Numbered from the stretch's first letter, positions 48,364 through 58,607 are shown. The stretch is 64,000 bases of DNA from Pseudomonas putida (GCF_030159595.1 NZ_BSKJ01000002.1:154884-218883), one strand, 5' to 3'. Made by a program: numbers and translations. Notes: generated from the letters alone by a model not told the origin.

Positions 48364-48380
48364 GGGCCGCTGTGCGGCCC
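48364..48380 (+). terminator. hairpin between urtA and urtB
   Basis: GGGCCGC-TGT-GCGGCCC, 8 nt after the urtA stop codon, with no U-tract. It probably acts as a partial terminator or 3' stabiliser, since urtB-E must be expressed downstream. Confidence 0.5.
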
Positions 48381-48477
48381 ATTCGCGGGTGAACCCGCTC
48401 CCACAGGGACTGCACAGGTTTCAATCCTTGCACCGTACCTGTGGGAGCGGGTTCACCCGCGAAGAATCCACCGCCGA
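48381..48477. repeat. inverted pair of REP elements in urtA-urtB
   Basis: ATTCGCGGGTGAACCCGCTC... and the inverted copy ending GCGAAGAATC fill the urtA-urtB gap, 18 nt before the urtB ATG. Confidence 0.9.
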
Positions 48478-48494
48478 TTTCCAGGATTACCCGC

Positions 48495-49982
48495 ATGCTC
48501 AGACTCCTGCTCACACTGCTCCTGCTACTGCCCCTGGCAACCCAGGCCAGCGAGGGCGAATTCTTCCTCACCGCCAAGCCCGCCGAGCAAGCCCGCCTGC
48601 TCGAAGGCTGGGCGGCGCAACCCGATGCCGCGCGCCTGCCGCTACTGGACAACCTGCGCCAGGGCCGCATCGCCGCCGATGACACCCGCAAGGTACGCCT
48701 GAACAATCGCCTGCGCGGCCTGATCGACAACGCCCTGGCCAGCCATCAGTTACTCAGCGACAACAGCAACACCCGTCTGGCCGCTGCCCAGCAACTGCAA
48801 AAAAGCGCACAACCCGCGCAAATGGCCTTCCTCGACCGGCGTTTCGCCAGCGAGCCGGATGCCGCCGTACACGCCGCCCTCGGCCTGGCCCTGGCCAACC
48901 TGCAACTGGGCGCCAGCGAACCAGCGGTACGCCTGGCCGCCGTGCGCCTGCTGGGCGAAACCGGTGACCCGGTGGCCCGCACCCGCCTTGAAGCGCTGTT
49001 GCAACCCGACGCAGAAGCCGACCCGGGCGTGCGCACCGCTGCCGAAACCAGCCTGGCCCAGGTCAAGCGCAAGCTGCTGGTCGGCGAACTGCTCGGCCAG
49101 GCCTTCAGCGGCCTGTCGCTGGGCTCGATCCTGCTGCTGGCGGCGCTGGGCCTTGCGATCACCTTTGGCCTGCTCGGGGTCATCAACATGGCCCACGGCG
49201 AAATGCTGATGCTCGGCGCCTACAGCACCTACATGGTTCAAGTGCTGGTGCAGCGCTACGCCCCGGGCGCCATCGAGTTCTACCCGTTGATTGCCCTGCC
49301 GGTGGCCTTCGCCGTCAGTGCCGGGGTCGGCATGGCGCTGGAGCGCACCGTGATCCGCCACCTGTACGGCCGCCCGCTGGAAACGCTGCTGGCCACCTGG
49401 GGCATCAGCCTGATCCTGATCCAGGCCATCCGCCTGCTGTTCGGCGCGCAAAACGTCGAGGTGAGCAACCCGGCCTGGCTGTCAGGCGGCATCCAGCTGC
49501 TGCCCAACCTGGTGCTGCCGTACAACCGCCTGGTCATCATCGGCTTCGCCCTGGCCGTGGTGCTGCTCACCTGGCTGCTGCTCAACCGCACACGGCTGGG
49601 CCTGAACGTGCGCGCCGTCACCCAGAACCGCAACATGGCCGCCTGCTGCGGCGTGTCCACCGGGCGCGTCGACATGCTCGCCTTTGGCCTGGGCTCTGGC
49701 ATCGCCGGGCTCGGCGGCGTAGCCCTGAGCCAGGTCGGCAACGTCGGCCCGGACCTGGGCCAGAGCTACATCATCGATTCGTTCCTGGTGGTGGTGCTGG
49801 GCGGCGTCGGCCAACTGGCCGGCAGCCTCTGGGCAGCCTTCGGCCTTGGCATCGCCAACAAGCTGCTGGAACCGCAGATCGGTGCCGTGCTCGGCAAGAT
49901 CCTCATCCTTGCGCTGATCATTCTGTTCATCCAGAAGCGTCCGCAAGGCCTGTTCGCCCTCAAGGGACGGGTAATCGACTGA
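48495..49982 (+). CDS. urtB: urea ABC transporter, permease with N-terminal extension
   Basis: 495 residues. A signal-like start (LLLTLLLLLPLATQAS) leads into a ~190-residue extracytoplasmic helical region with HEAT-like units (AVRLAAVRLLGETGDP) before the LivH-type permease (SLGSILLLAALGLAITFGLL onward, ~9 helices). The extension is seen in many UrtB proteins and not in LivH. ATG at 48495; the frame opens earlier inside the REP pair, which is spurious. The urtC start overlaps its stop. Confidence 0.93.
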   Translation: MLRLLLTLLLLLPLATQASEGEFFLTAKPAEQARLLEGWAAQPDAARLPLLDNLRQGRIAADDTRKVRLNNRLRGLIDNALASHQLLSDNSNTRLAAAQQLQKSAQPAQMAFLDRRFASEPDAAVHAALGLALANLQLGASEPAVRLAAVRLLGETGDPVARTRLEALLQPDAEADPGVRTAAETSLAQVKRKLLVGELLGQAFSGLSLGSILLLAALGLAITFGLLGVINMAHGEMLMLGAYSTYMVQVLVQRYAPGAIEFYPLIALPVAFAVSAGVGMALERTVIRHLYGRPLETLLATWGISLILIQAIRLLFGAQNVEVSNPAWLSGGIQLLPNLVLPYNRLVIIGFALAVVLLTWLLLNRTRLGLNVRAVTQNRNMAACCGVSTGRVDMLAFGLGSGIAGLGGVALSQVGNVGPDLGQSYIIDSFLVVVLGGVGQLAGSLWAAFGLGIANKLLEPQIGAVLGKILILALIILFIQKRPQGLFALKGRVID

Positions 49983-51057
49983 TGAACCAGCCACTGCTTG
50001 TCACCGCTACGCAAAAGGCCGGGCCACGGCTGACGCTGGCCATCGGCGCCGTCGTCATCCTGCTGCTGGTCGCCCTTCCACTGCTGTCGTTGCTGCCGGC
50101 GGGCCATGCCCTGCAAGTGTCGGCCTACACCCTGACCCTGGTCGGCAAGATCCTCTGCTACGCCATCGTCGCCTTGGCCCTGGACCTGGTCTGGGGCTAT
50201 GCCGGCCTGCTGTCGCTGGGGCACGGCCTGTTCTTCGCCCTGGGCGGCTACGCCATGGGCATGTACCTGATGCGCCAGACGGCCGGCGACGGCCTGCCGG
50301 GTTTCATGACCTTCCTGTCGTGGACCGAGCTGCCGTGGTACTGGGCCGGTACCCAGCATTTCGCCTGGGCCCTGTGCCTGGTGGTGCTGGCGCCGGGCCT
50401 ACTGGCGCTGGTGTTCGGCTGGTTCGCCTTCCGTTCGCGGATCAAGGGCGTGTACTTCTCGATCATGACCCAGGCCCTGACGTTCGCCGGCATGTTGCTG
50501 TTCTTCCGCAACGAAACCGGCTTTGGCGGCAACAACGGCTTCACCAACTTCCGCACCATCCTCGGCTTCGACATTACCGCCCAGGGTACCCGCGCGGTGC
50601 TGTTCCTGCTCACCGTCGGTTTGCTGCTGGCCAGCCTGTACCTGTGCTGGCGCCTGACCCGCAGCAAGTTCGGCCGCCTGCTCACCGCCGTGCGCGATGC
50701 CGAAAACCGCCTCATGTTCTGTGGCTACGACCCGCGTGGTTTCAAGCTGCTGGTATGGGTGCTGAGCGCTGTGCTGTGCGGCCTGGCGGGCGCGCTGTAT
50801 GTGCCGCAGGTGGGCATCATCAACCCCAGCGAAATGTCGCCGACCAACTCCATTGAGGCCGCCGTGTGGGTAGCACTGGGCGGGCGCGGCACGCTGATCG
50901 GCCCACTGCTCGGCGCCGGCCTGGTCAATGGCATGAAAAGCTGGTTCACCGTGGCCTTCCCGGAGTTCTGGCTGTTCTTCCTCGGCGCACTATTCATCCT
51001 TGTCACCCTGTACCTGCCCAAGGGCGTGGTCGGCCTGTTGAAGAAAAGGAGCCAGCC

Positions 51058-51061
<4 letters not shown>
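49982..51061 (+). CDS. urtC: urea ABC transporter, permease
   Basis: 359-residue LivM-type permease with about ten helices; DLVWGYAGLLSLGHGLFFALGGY and GRLLTAVRDAENR are family motifs. ATG overlaps the urtB stop by one base (TGATG) and urtD starts within the last codons (ATGA). Confidence 0.95.
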
Positions 51062-51915
<854 letters not shown>

Positions 51916-51932
51916 ACCTTGAAACCTGTACC

Positions 51933-52026
51933 GGCCCTATCGCCGGCAAGCCAGCTCCCACAAGACCTCCACAGGCCCTGAGGCTTGCGCATTACCTGTG
52001 GGAGCTGGCTTGCCGGCGATAGGGCC
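51933..52026. repeat. inverted pair of variant REP elements in urtD-urtE
   Basis: GGCCCTATCGCCGGCAAGCC... and its exact inverted copy. Core is GCCGGCAAGCCAGC with CCAGCTCCCACA, clearly different from the other ten sites (GCGGGxxxACCCGC with CCGCTCCCACA), so it belongs to a second REP subfamily. Confidence 0.9.
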
Positions 52027-52061
52027 AGTGCAGGCACAGCAACCTTTTCAGGAATACTCAC

Positions 52062-52760
52062 ATGCTCAAGATCGACACCCTGCACCAGTACTACGGTGGC
52101 AGCCACATCCTGCGCGGCCTGTCCTTCGAAGCCAAGGTCGGCGAAGTTACCTGCCTGCTGGGCCGCAACGGTGTGGGCAAGACCACCCTGCTGCGCTGCC
52201 TGATGGGCCTGGTACCCGCCCGTGACGGCAGCATTGAATGGGAAGGCAAGCCCATCACCAGCCTCAAGCCCCAGCAACGGGTCCAGGCCGGTATCGCCTA
52301 TGTGCCCCAGGGCCGCGAAATCTTCCCGCGCCTTACCGTCGAGGAAAACCTGCTGATGGGCCTGTCACGTTTCCCGGCCCGTGAAGCCCGCGAGGTTCCC
52401 GCCTTCATCTACGAACTGTTCCCGGTGCTGGAGCAGATGAAACAGCGCCGTGGCGGCGACCTGTCGGGCGGCCAGCAGCAACAATTGGCCATCGGCCGCG
52501 CCCTCGCCAGCCGCCCGCGCTTGCTGATTCTCGACGAGCCGACCGAAGGCATCCAGCCCTCGGTGATCAAGGAAATCGGTGCCGTCATCCGCCGCCTGGC
52601 CGAGCGTGGCGACATGGCGATTCTGCTGGTGGAGCAGTTCTACGACTTTGCCGAAGAACTGGCCGACCAGTACCTGGTCATGGCCCGTGGCGAGATCGTG
52701 CAGCACGGGCGCGGCGAAAACATGCAAGCCGAAGGTGTGCGCGGGCTGGTAACCATTTAA
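52062..52760 (+). CDS. urtE: urea ABC transporter, ATP-binding protein UrtE
   Basis: 232-residue LivF-type ATPase: Walker A GRNGVGKTT, signature LSGGQQQQLAIGR, Walker B LLILDEPTEGI. AGGAATACTCAC before the ATG. Completes urtABCDE; no urease genes lie in the window, so urea hydrolysis must be encoded elsewhere. Confidence 0.95.
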   Translation: MLKIDTLHQYYGGSHILRGLSFEAKVGEVTCLLGRNGVGKTTLLRCLMGLVPARDGSIEWEGKPITSLKPQQRVQAGIAYVPQGREIFPRLTVEENLLMGLSRFPAREAREVPAFIYELFPVLEQMKQRRGGDLSGGQQQQLAIGRALASRPRLLILDEPTEGIQPSVIKEIGAVIRRLAERGDMAILLVEQFYDFAEELADQYLVMARGEIVQHGRGENMQAEGVRGLVTI

Positions 52761-52791
52761 TCTGCGAGCAACGACCCTGCGAGACGCTGTC

Positions 52792-53307
52792 ATGAGTTAC
52801 GAAATCCGCGACGCCCTGCCCACCGACGTGCCGGGCATCCTCGACATCTACAACGACGCCGTGCGCAACACCACGGCGATCTGGAACGAAACGCCGGTGG
52901 ACCTCGGCAACCGTCAGGCCTGGTTCGAGGCACGGGCACAACAGGGGTATCCGATCCTGGTCGCGGTGGACGACACGGGCGTGCTCGGTTATGCCTCGTT
53001 TGGCGACTGGCGGCCGTTCGAAGGGTTTCGCAACACCGTTGAACACTCGGTGTATGTCCGTAGCGACCAGCGTGGCAAAGGGCTGGGGCCGGTGTTGATG
53101 GCGGCGCTGGTAGAGCGCGCGCGCGGGTGTGGCAAGCATGTGATGGTGGCAGCCATCGAGAGTGGCAATGCGGCGTCGGTGCGCCTGCATGAGCGACTGG
53201 GCTTCGTGGTGACCGGGCAGATGCCGCAGGTGGGGGTGAAGTTTGGCCGCTGGCTGGACCTGACCTTCATGCAGCTGGTGCTGAACCCCGGGGCCGAACC
53301 CACCTGA
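52792..53307 (+). CDS. GNAT N-acetyltransferase, phosphinothricin/methionine-sulfoximine type
   Basis: 171 residues; SDQRGKGLGPVLMAALVERA is the acetyl-CoA motif A and AAIESGNAASVRLHERLGF motif B. Resembles the Pat/MddA/PitA family that acetylates phosphinothricin and methionine sulfoximine, which would fit next to nitrogen genes because both compounds inhibit glutamine synthetase. Substrate is inference. Weak Shine-Dalgarno; 31 nt after urtE. Confidence 0.87.
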   Translation: MSYEIRDALPTDVPGILDIYNDAVRNTTAIWNETPVDLGNRQAWFEARAQQGYPILVAVDDTGVLGYASFGDWRPFEGFRNTVEHSVYVRSDQRGKGLGPVLMAALVERARGCGKHVMVAAIESGNAASVRLHERLGFVVTGQMPQVGVKFGRWLDLTFMQLVLNPGAEPT

Positions 53308-53326
53308 AATTGATGTCGGCTGTGCT

Positions 53327-53420
53327 GGCCTCTTCGCGGGTAAACCCGCTCCCACAGGGACCTCACATGTCTTGGGCAATGTGGGATCTCTGTGGGAGCG
53401 GGTTTACCCGCGAAGAGGCC
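53327..53420. repeat. inverted pair of REP elements
   Basis: GGCCTCTTCGCGGGTAAACC... and the exact inverted copy lie between the convergent GNAT and cbpM genes. Among the best-conserved pairs in the window. Confidence 0.92.
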
Positions 53421-53433
53421 GGGCCTGCAAACC

Positions 53434-53739
53434 TTACATCTGGGTAAACCTGCCCAGCCGCTGGCGCAGCATGTTGTTCTCGCTGCGCAACTGCTGCACT
53501 TCCTGCAGCAGTTCCAGCGCCAGCGCCACCCCTTCCCACTCCAGCTCCAGCTCCTGGTGTAGCTTCGCCGCGCGCTTGGCCACTAGCGGCGCCTGATCGT
53601 CGAACAACCAGTCCTCTGGCGTTCGCCCAGAGGGTTCGACAATGCCGTGTTCGACGATTTCGATCACGCAGTCCGCCGTGACATCGGCTTCCTGACACAA
53701 GGTACGCATGTCCAGTTGAACGATCAGGGTGCTGCTCAT
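53434..53739 (-). CDS. cbpM: chaperone modulatory protein CbpM
   Basis: 101-residue MerR-like domain protein that binds the J domain of CbpA and inhibits it. CQEADVTADCVIEIVEHGIV is the DNA-binding-like start; the C-terminal half is a coiled coil (LLQEVQQLRSENNMLRQRL). ATG at 53739 follows the cbpA stop by 2 nt, so it is the second gene of the cbpA-cbpM operon. Confidence 0.92.
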   Translation of the reverse strand: MSSTLIVQLDMRTLCQEADVTADCVIEIVEHGIVEPSGRTPEDWLFDDQAPLVAKRAAKLHQELELEWEGVALALELLQEVQQLRSENNMLRQRLGRFTQM

Positions 53740-53741
53740 GA

Positions 53742-54695
53742 TCACTTACTCCATTGTGTCCTCGGGTTGAACGCCGCTTTCTCGGAAAGCTTGGTCCACA
53801 GTTCGCGGGCAGCCTCATCGGAGCTCGGCGGCATGACCACTTTCAGTTGCGCGTAAAGATTGCCGCGCTCGCCGCTCTTGTTGGCCAAGCCTTTGCCCGG
53901 CACGCGCAAGCGCTGGCCGCTCTGGCTGTCGGGGCGGATGGTCAGGTTGATCTTGCCTTCCAGGGTCGGCACCGCCACCTTGGTGCCCAAGGCCGCCTCC
54001 CACGGTGCCAGCGGCACGGTGATGATCAGGTCATGGCCTTCGACATCGAACAGCGGGTGCGGTGCCATGCGGATGGTCAGGAACAGGTCACCATTGGCCC
54101 CGCCACCGCTGCCCGGCGCGCCCTGGCCCTTGAGGCGGATACGCTCGCCGTCGGTCACCCCAGCCGGAATCTTCACGTTCAGGGTCTTGGTGGTGAAGCC
54201 AGTGCGCTGCCCCATGGCATTGGTTTGCGGCACCTGGAAGCTGATCTGCTTGGACTCCTTGCTCAGGGTCTCTTCAAGGAATACCGCCAGTTCAAGCTCC
54301 ACGTCCTGCCCTCGCCTGCCGGCACTGCGTTGCTGCTGCCGGGCGCCACCGAAGGGGTTGCCACCCCGCCCACCGAACATCGAACTGAAGAAGTCGGAGA
54401 AATCGCCGCCTTCAAAGCCGCCGCCACCGCCACGGCTCTCCCAGCCTGGTGGTGCCTGGAACGGCCGGCCATGCTGGCCGCCATACTTGCGAATTTCGTC
54501 GAACTCGGCACGTTTCTGCGCATCGCCCAGCACTTCGTAGGCCTCGTTGGCCTCCTTGAACTTGTCCTCGGCGTCGCGCTCCTTGCTGACATCGGGGTGA
54601 TACTTGCGCGCGAGCTTGCGGTATGCGGCCTTGATTGCCTTGTCGTCCGCCGTGGGCTCTACGCCGAGTATCTTGTAATAGTCTTTGAAGTCCAT
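53742..54695 (-). CDS. cbpA: curved-DNA-binding DnaJ-type co-chaperone
   Basis: 317 residues. J domain ([20 protein letters not shown]...[12 protein letters not shown] catalytic loop), a Gly/Phe-rich linker ([13 protein letters not shown]), and a C-terminal domain without a zinc finger, as in CbpA. Co-chaperone for Hsp70. ATG at 54695; the frame extends to 54854 without homology. Divergent from the Hsp70-like gene. Confidence 0.95.
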   Translation of the reverse strand: MDFKDYYKILGVEPTADDKAIKAAYRKLARKYHPDVSKERDAEDKFKEANEAYEVLGDAQKRAEFDEIRKYGGQHGRPFQAPPGWESRGGGGGFEGGDFSDFFSSMFGGRGGNPFGGARQQQRSAGRRGQDVELELAVFLEETLSKESKQISFQVPQTNAMGQRTGFTTKTLNVKIPAGVTDGERIRLKGQGAPGSGGGANGDLFLTIRMAPHPLFDVEGHDLIITVPLAPWEAALGTKVAVPTLEGKINLTIRPDSQSGQRLRVPGKGLANKSGERGNLYAQLKVVMPPSSDEAARELWTKLSEKAAFNPRTQWSK

Positions 54696-54732
54696 CTGTG
54701 GATCACCAATGTGAATGTGCGTGTTGCAACTG

Positions 54733-54761
54733 AAGATAGGGGTCAAGCATAGCCTTTCAAG
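54733..54761 (-). promoter_or_regulatory. promoter of cbpA-cbpM (sigma-70 or sigma-32 type)
   Basis: On the minus strand, CTTGAAA is followed after 13 nt by CCCTATCT, which fits the heat-shock consensus TTGAAA/CCCCATnT except for one base. The same DNA also reads TTGAAA-N16-TATCTT, a sigma-70 promoter. Lies 38-66 nt upstream of the cbpA ATG. Confidence 0.55.
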
Positions 54762-54797
54762 GCCGCCTTGGGTTTGCGCCATGGCAGACGACTGGTC

Positions 54798-54825
54798 TTG
54801 ATTCTGTAGCCAACTGGCATACACT
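54798..54825 (+). promoter_or_regulatory. promoter of the Hsp70-like gene
   Basis: TTGATT-N16-TACACT, 35 nt before the ATG. Consistent with a sigma-70 promoter; no heat-shock match on this strand. Confidence 0.45.
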
Positions 54826-54859
54826 GCGCGGCCGTTTTGCCTCCGGAAGCTCATTCCCC

Positions 54860-56131
54860 ATGTCTGACGTATCCCCGGCCCGCGCCCTGGGCATCGACTT
54901 TGGCACCTCCAACTCCACGGTCGGCTGGCACCGCCCTGGCGTGGAGTCGCTGATCGCCCTGGAAGACGGCAAGATCACCTTGCCCTCGGTGGTGTTCTTC
55001 AACATCGAAGAGCGGCGCCCGGTGTATGGCCGCCTGGCGCTGCACGAGTACCTGGAAGGCTACGAAGGCCGCCTGATGCGCTCGTTGAAAAGCCTGCTGG
55101 GCTCCAAGCTGATCAAGCACGACACCAGCGTGCTGGGCAGCGCCCTGCCGTTCAAGGACCTGCTGGGCATGTTCATCGGCGAGCTGAAAAAGCGCGCCGA
55201 AGCCGCCGCTGGCCGCGAATTCGACCAGGTGGTGCTGGGCCGCCCGGTGTTTTTCGTCGACGAAGACCCGGCTGCCGACCAGGAGGCCGAAGACACCTTG
55301 GCCGAAGTCGCGCGCAAGATCGGCTTCAAGGACGTGTCGTTCCAGTACGAGCCGATTGCCGCGGCGTTCGACTATGAGTCGAGTATCAGCCGTGAAGAAC
55401 TGGTGCTGATCGTCGACATCGGGGGGGGTACTTCGGACTTCACCTTGATCCGCCTGTCGCCGGAGCGTCACCTGGTCGCCGAGCGCCAAAGCGACATTCT
55501 CGCCACTGGCGGCGTGCACATTGGCGGTACCGACTTCGACAAGCAACTGAGCCTGCAAGGCGTGATGCCGCTGTTCGGCTACGGTAGCCGCATGAAGAGC
55601 GGCGCGCTGATGCCGACCAGCTACCACCTCAACCTGGCCACCTGGCACACCATCAACGCCCTGTACTCGCAGAAGTCGCAGCTGGCGCTGGGTAGCATGC
55701 GCTACGACATCGAGGACAGTTTCGGCATCGACCGCCTGTTCAAGCTGATCGAACAACGTGCCGGGCACTGGTTGGCGATGGAAGTCGAGGCCAGCAAAAT
55801 CGAGCTGACTGACCGTGAGAGCCGCCATATCGACCTGCGCCGTGTCGAGCCTGAGCTGACGGCAGAGCTGACTCGCGTACTGTTCGAAGAGGCCATTGAA
55901 GGCTTGCTGGAACGCGTGCGGGGTAGCGTCACTGAATTGCTGGCCAAGGCTGGCGTGAGCGAAGACCAGGTGGACACGGTGTTCTTCACGGGTGGTTCCA
56001 GCGGGATTCCGGCGTTGCGCAACAGCGTTGCGGCGATGCTGCCGAACGCGCGGCATGTGGAAGGCAACATCTTTGGCAGCATTGGTAGCGGCCTGGCCAT
56101 CGAGGCGCGCAAGCGGTACGGCGCTGCCTGA
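54860..56131 (+). CDS. yegD: Hsp70 family protein of the YegD type
   Basis: 423 residues, essentially the Hsp70 actin-like ATPase alone ([43 protein letters not shown]). A full Hsp70 is about 640 residues, so the substrate-binding and lid domains are missing, as in E. coli YegD (450). Partner proteins unknown; CbpA/CbpM encoded head-to-head are an obvious candidate by position. GGAAGC before the ATG. Confidence 0.93.
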   Translation: MSDVSPARALGIDFGTSNSTVGWHRPGVESLIALEDGKITLPSVVFFNIEERRPVYGRLALHEYLEGYEGRLMRSLKSLLGSKLIKHDTSVLGSALPFKDLLGMFIGELKKRAEAAAGREFDQVVLGRPVFFVDEDPAADQEAEDTLAEVARKIGFKDVSFQYEPIAAAFDYESSISREELVLIVDIGGGTSDFTLIRLSPERHLVAERQSDILATGGVHIGGTDFDKQLSLQGVMPLFGYGSRMKSGALMPTSYHLNLATWHTINALYSQKSQLALGSMRYDIEDSFGIDRLFKLIEQRAGHWLAMEVEASKIELTDRESRHIDLRRVEPELTAELTRVLFEEAIEGLLERVRGSVTELLAKAGVSEDQVDTVFFTGGSSGIPALRNSVAAMLPNARHVEGNIFGSIGSGLAIEARKRYGAA

Positions 56132-56150
56132 TACATCTCTATGGCCTGTA

Positions 56151-56248
56151 CCGGCCTCTTCGCGGGCAAGCCCGCTCCCACAGGGACCGCACAGTACCTT
56201 AGACCTGTGCAGTACCTGTGGGAGCGGGCTTGCCCGCGAAAGGGCCGG
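56151..56248. repeat. inverted pair of REP elements
   Basis: CCGGCCTCTTCGCGGGCAAG... and the inverted copy (GCGGGCTTGCCCGCGAAAGG) lie between the convergent yegD and AI-2E genes. Confidence 0.9.
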
Positions 56249-56265
56249 CACAGGTCAGTGAAGAA

Positions 56266-57273
56266 TCAGACCAGCTCGGCCCGCTTCAGCTCACTCTTCA
56301 GGTAGGCATAGTAGATCGGCCCCGCCACCACCCCTGGCAGCCCGAACGCCGCCTCGAACACCAGCATCGCCAGCAGCAGTTCCCACGCCTTTGCACTGAT
56401 CTGCCCGCCAACGATCCGCGCGTTGAGGAAGTACTCGACCTTGTGGATGACAATCAGGTAGCCCAGCGCCGCCGCCGCCACCCAGATCGACAGCGACAAG
56501 CCCACAATCGTGATCAGGGTGTTGGACATCAAGTTGCCGATGACCGGCAGCAACCCCAGCAGGAAGGTCAGCACGATCAGCGTCTTGGTCAACGGCAGGT
56601 GCACGCCGAACAGCGGCATCACCACTGCCAGGAAGATGCCAGTGAAGGCCGTGTTGAGCAGGGAGATCTTGATCTGTGCGAACACGATGTTGCGAAACGC
56701 CTTCACCAGCAGGTTCAGGCGCTCGAACAGCGCCGCCGCCAGGGGCTTGCGCCGGGAAACATCGGGAATACGCTGCAAGGCGATGATGGCGCCGAGGATC
56801 ATGCCGATCAGCAGCGTCACGAACATGTGCGCCATGCCCTTGCCCACCAGCTGCAAGTCGCTCAGGTGGCTCTTGATCCAGTCGCCGATGGCCACCTTGA
56901 ACTCTGCGGCACTGGCGGGCAGGTAGCCCTCGATGAAGGGCGGCAGCTGGCCACGGGCGCGCTCGACCAGGGCCATGAACTTGTCCAGCGAGGCGCCGGG
57001 GTTTTCCGCCTCGTGCAGCAAGAAGCTGAAGGCACCGGCAATCAGCAGCGTCAGGGTACTGACCACCAGCGTACCGAGCAGCGCCACGGCCAGCCAGCGG
57101 GCGCGTTGGCCGGCCAGCAGTGGTTGCAGTCGCGGGGTGAGCATGTTGACCAGTTCGAACACCAGCAGGCCGGCAAGCAAGCTGGGCAGCAACTTCAGGG
57201 GCAAAGCCAGCAGCAGCCCGGCCATGACGATGATCAGGCTGGCCAGGGTGATCTGACGGGGGGTAAAGGTCAT
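56266..57273 (-). CDS. AI-2E transporter family (PerM/YdiK-like) membrane protein
   Basis: 335 residues with about eight hydrophobic segments (ASLIIVMAGLLLALPLKLL at the N-terminus; AHMFVTLLIGMILGAIIAL; FLLGLLPVIGNLMSNTLITI). Family members export autoinducer-2 or exchange Na+/H+, but most, including PerM-like proteins, have unproven substrates. Start ATG at 57273 with GAGGC upstream. A second open frame over the same DNA (same strand, to 57334) is a shadow. Confidence 0.9.
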   Translation of the reverse strand: MTFTPRQITLASLIIVMAGLLLALPLKLLPSLLAGLLVFELVNMLTPRLQPLLAGQRARWLAVALLGTLVVSTLTLLIAGAFSFLLHEAENPGASLDKFMALVERARGQLPPFIEGYLPASAAEFKVAIGDWIKSHLSDLQLVGKGMAHMFVTLLIGMILGAIIALQRIPDVSRRKPLAAALFERLNLLVKAFRNIVFAQIKISLLNTAFTGIFLAVVMPLFGVHLPLTKTLIVLTFLLGLLPVIGNLMSNTLITIVGLSLSIWVAAAALGYLIVIHKVEYFLNARIVGGQISAKAWELLLAMLVFEAAFGLPGVVAGPIYYAYLKSELKRAELV

Positions 57274-57343
57274 ACAGCCTCGACGGCAGACAGCGGGAAT
57301 GCCCGCAGTCTGCCAGCCTTGCGCCTGCAGGCATAGGCGCAGG

Positions 57344-57631
57344 TCATTTCTTCTTCAGGCAGTCGCTCATGAAGGCCTTGCGCTCGTCACCCTTCAGGGC
57401 TTTGGTGGTGGCGTCGGCGTTGCAGGTTTTCATCTTCTCTTGCTGGGTTTGCGGCACGTCCTTTTTCAGGCAGGTGCTCATGAAGGCTTTGCGCTCATCA
57501 CCCTTGAGGGCTTTGGTCGTGGCGTCGGCATTGCAGGTTTTCATTTTTTCCTGCTGCGCGGTATTGGCCGCGAAGCCTTGGGCGCTGAACAACAGTGCCA
57601 ACGCCAGTAATGGGATTTGCAGCACTTTCAT
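57344..57631 (-). CDS. PsiF repeat protein, two tandem units
   Basis: 95 residues. A signal peptide (LLALALLFSAQGFAA) is followed by two nearly identical units of ~36 residues (QQEKMKTCNADATTKALKGD, then RKAFMSTCLKK or RKAFMSDCLKK), each with two cysteines. E. coli PsiF is phosphate-starvation inducible; the function of the repeat is unknown. AAGGAG precedes the ATG. Synonymous differences between the two DNA copies show an older duplication kept by selection. Confidence 0.9.
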   Translation of the reverse strand: MKVLQIPLLALALLFSAQGFAANTAQQEKMKTCNADATTKALKGDERKAFMSTCLKKDVPQTQQEKMKTCNADATTKALKGDERKAFMSDCLKKK

Positions 57632-57694
57632 GGAGTGGTCTCCTTCGCTCCGCGCCCGATGCACGGGGGTCGAGCTGAGTGTAGCCAAGATTTT

Positions 57695-58483
57695 TCAGCG
57701 CCCTGCCCGTGCCTGCCGGCGATATTGCTCGGGCGTACACTGGGCCTGGCGCTGGAACATGGCAATGAACGCCGAGGCACTGCTGTAGCCAAGGTCGAAG
57801 GCGATGGCCTGAATCGGCAGACCGGCCTCCAACGCTTCGATCGCACGCAAGAACCGCAGGCGCAAGCGCCACTCGCCAAAGCTCATGCCCAGCTCACGCA
57901 GGAACTGGCGGGCCAGGGTGCGCTCGCTGACATGCACCTGCGCGGCCCATTGGGCCAACGAGCGGTTGTCGCCGGGCTCTGCGCCCAGGGCGTCGAGCAC
58001 CTGACGCAGGCTTTCGCCATGCGCAAACGGCAGGTAACAGGCCTGGGTGGGCGCCAGCAGCAACTGGTCGAGCAGCACCTGCACCAGGCGCTGGTCGCGC
58101 TCGTCCTCCGCCACCTTGAGGTCGCGCCGGGCAAAGTCGGCGAGGATGGCCTTGAGAATGTCGCTGATCATCAGGCTGCACGGTTGCTGCGGCAGGCCGG
58201 CGCACAGGGTGCGGTCCAGGTAGACCGAGCGGTAGACGATGGCCTGGGGGTTGTAGCAGCCATGTTCGGTATCGGGCGGTACCCACACGGCGTAGTGCGG
58301 CGGCGACAGAAAGCGCTGGCCGGCGACGTCCAGCTGCATCACGCCATGGGCGGAGTAGTTGAGCTGGCCCCAGGTGTGACGGTGCGGGGCGCTGAGGGTG
58401 TCGGCACCGAACTCGTCGTGGCGGAAGTACACCAGGGCCGGGAGCTGGGTGAACTGGGGGATATCGAGGTGTTTGGGCGGCAT
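57695..58483 (-). CDS. AraC family regulator (NimR-like)
   Basis: 262 residues. An N-terminal cupin ligand domain (FGADTLSAPHRHTWGQLNY) precedes a C-terminal double HTH (WAAQVHVSERTLARQFLREL; AIAFDLGYSSASAFIAMFQR). Divergent from the EamA transporter, the same arrangement as E. coli nimR-nimT, so it probably controls that exporter. ATG at 58483 chosen for cupin-domain fit; the frame extends to 58609. Confidence 0.9.
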   Translation of the reverse strand: MPPKHLDIPQFTQLPALVYFRHDEFGADTLSAPHRHTWGQLNYSAHGVMQLDVAGQRFLSPPHYAVWVPPDTEHGCYNPQAIVYRSVYLDRTLCAGLPQQPCSLMISDILKAILADFARRDLKVAEDERDQRLVQVLLDQLLLAPTQACYLPFAHGESLRQVLDALGAEPGDNRSLAQWAAQVHVSERTLARQFLRELGMSFGEWRLRLRFLRAIEALEAGLPIQAIAFDLGYSSASAFIAMFQRQAQCTPEQYRRQARAGR

Positions 58484-58607
58484 GCTGACTGTCTTGCGGG
58501 GCGGGTTGTCTGGATAGAAGTATAGGCTTGTGAACAGACAGTTGATAATGGCTGACATCGGGGCCTGCTGCGCAAGCCCTTTCAGTCCTGCACGAGTAAC
58601 CCGCTCC

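Noticed and set aside
56291..57334. 347-codon frame on the same strand as the AI-2E gene
   Set aside because: Alternative frame with Arg/Gly/Pro-biased composition and no membrane pattern; the other frame has the expected eight helices.
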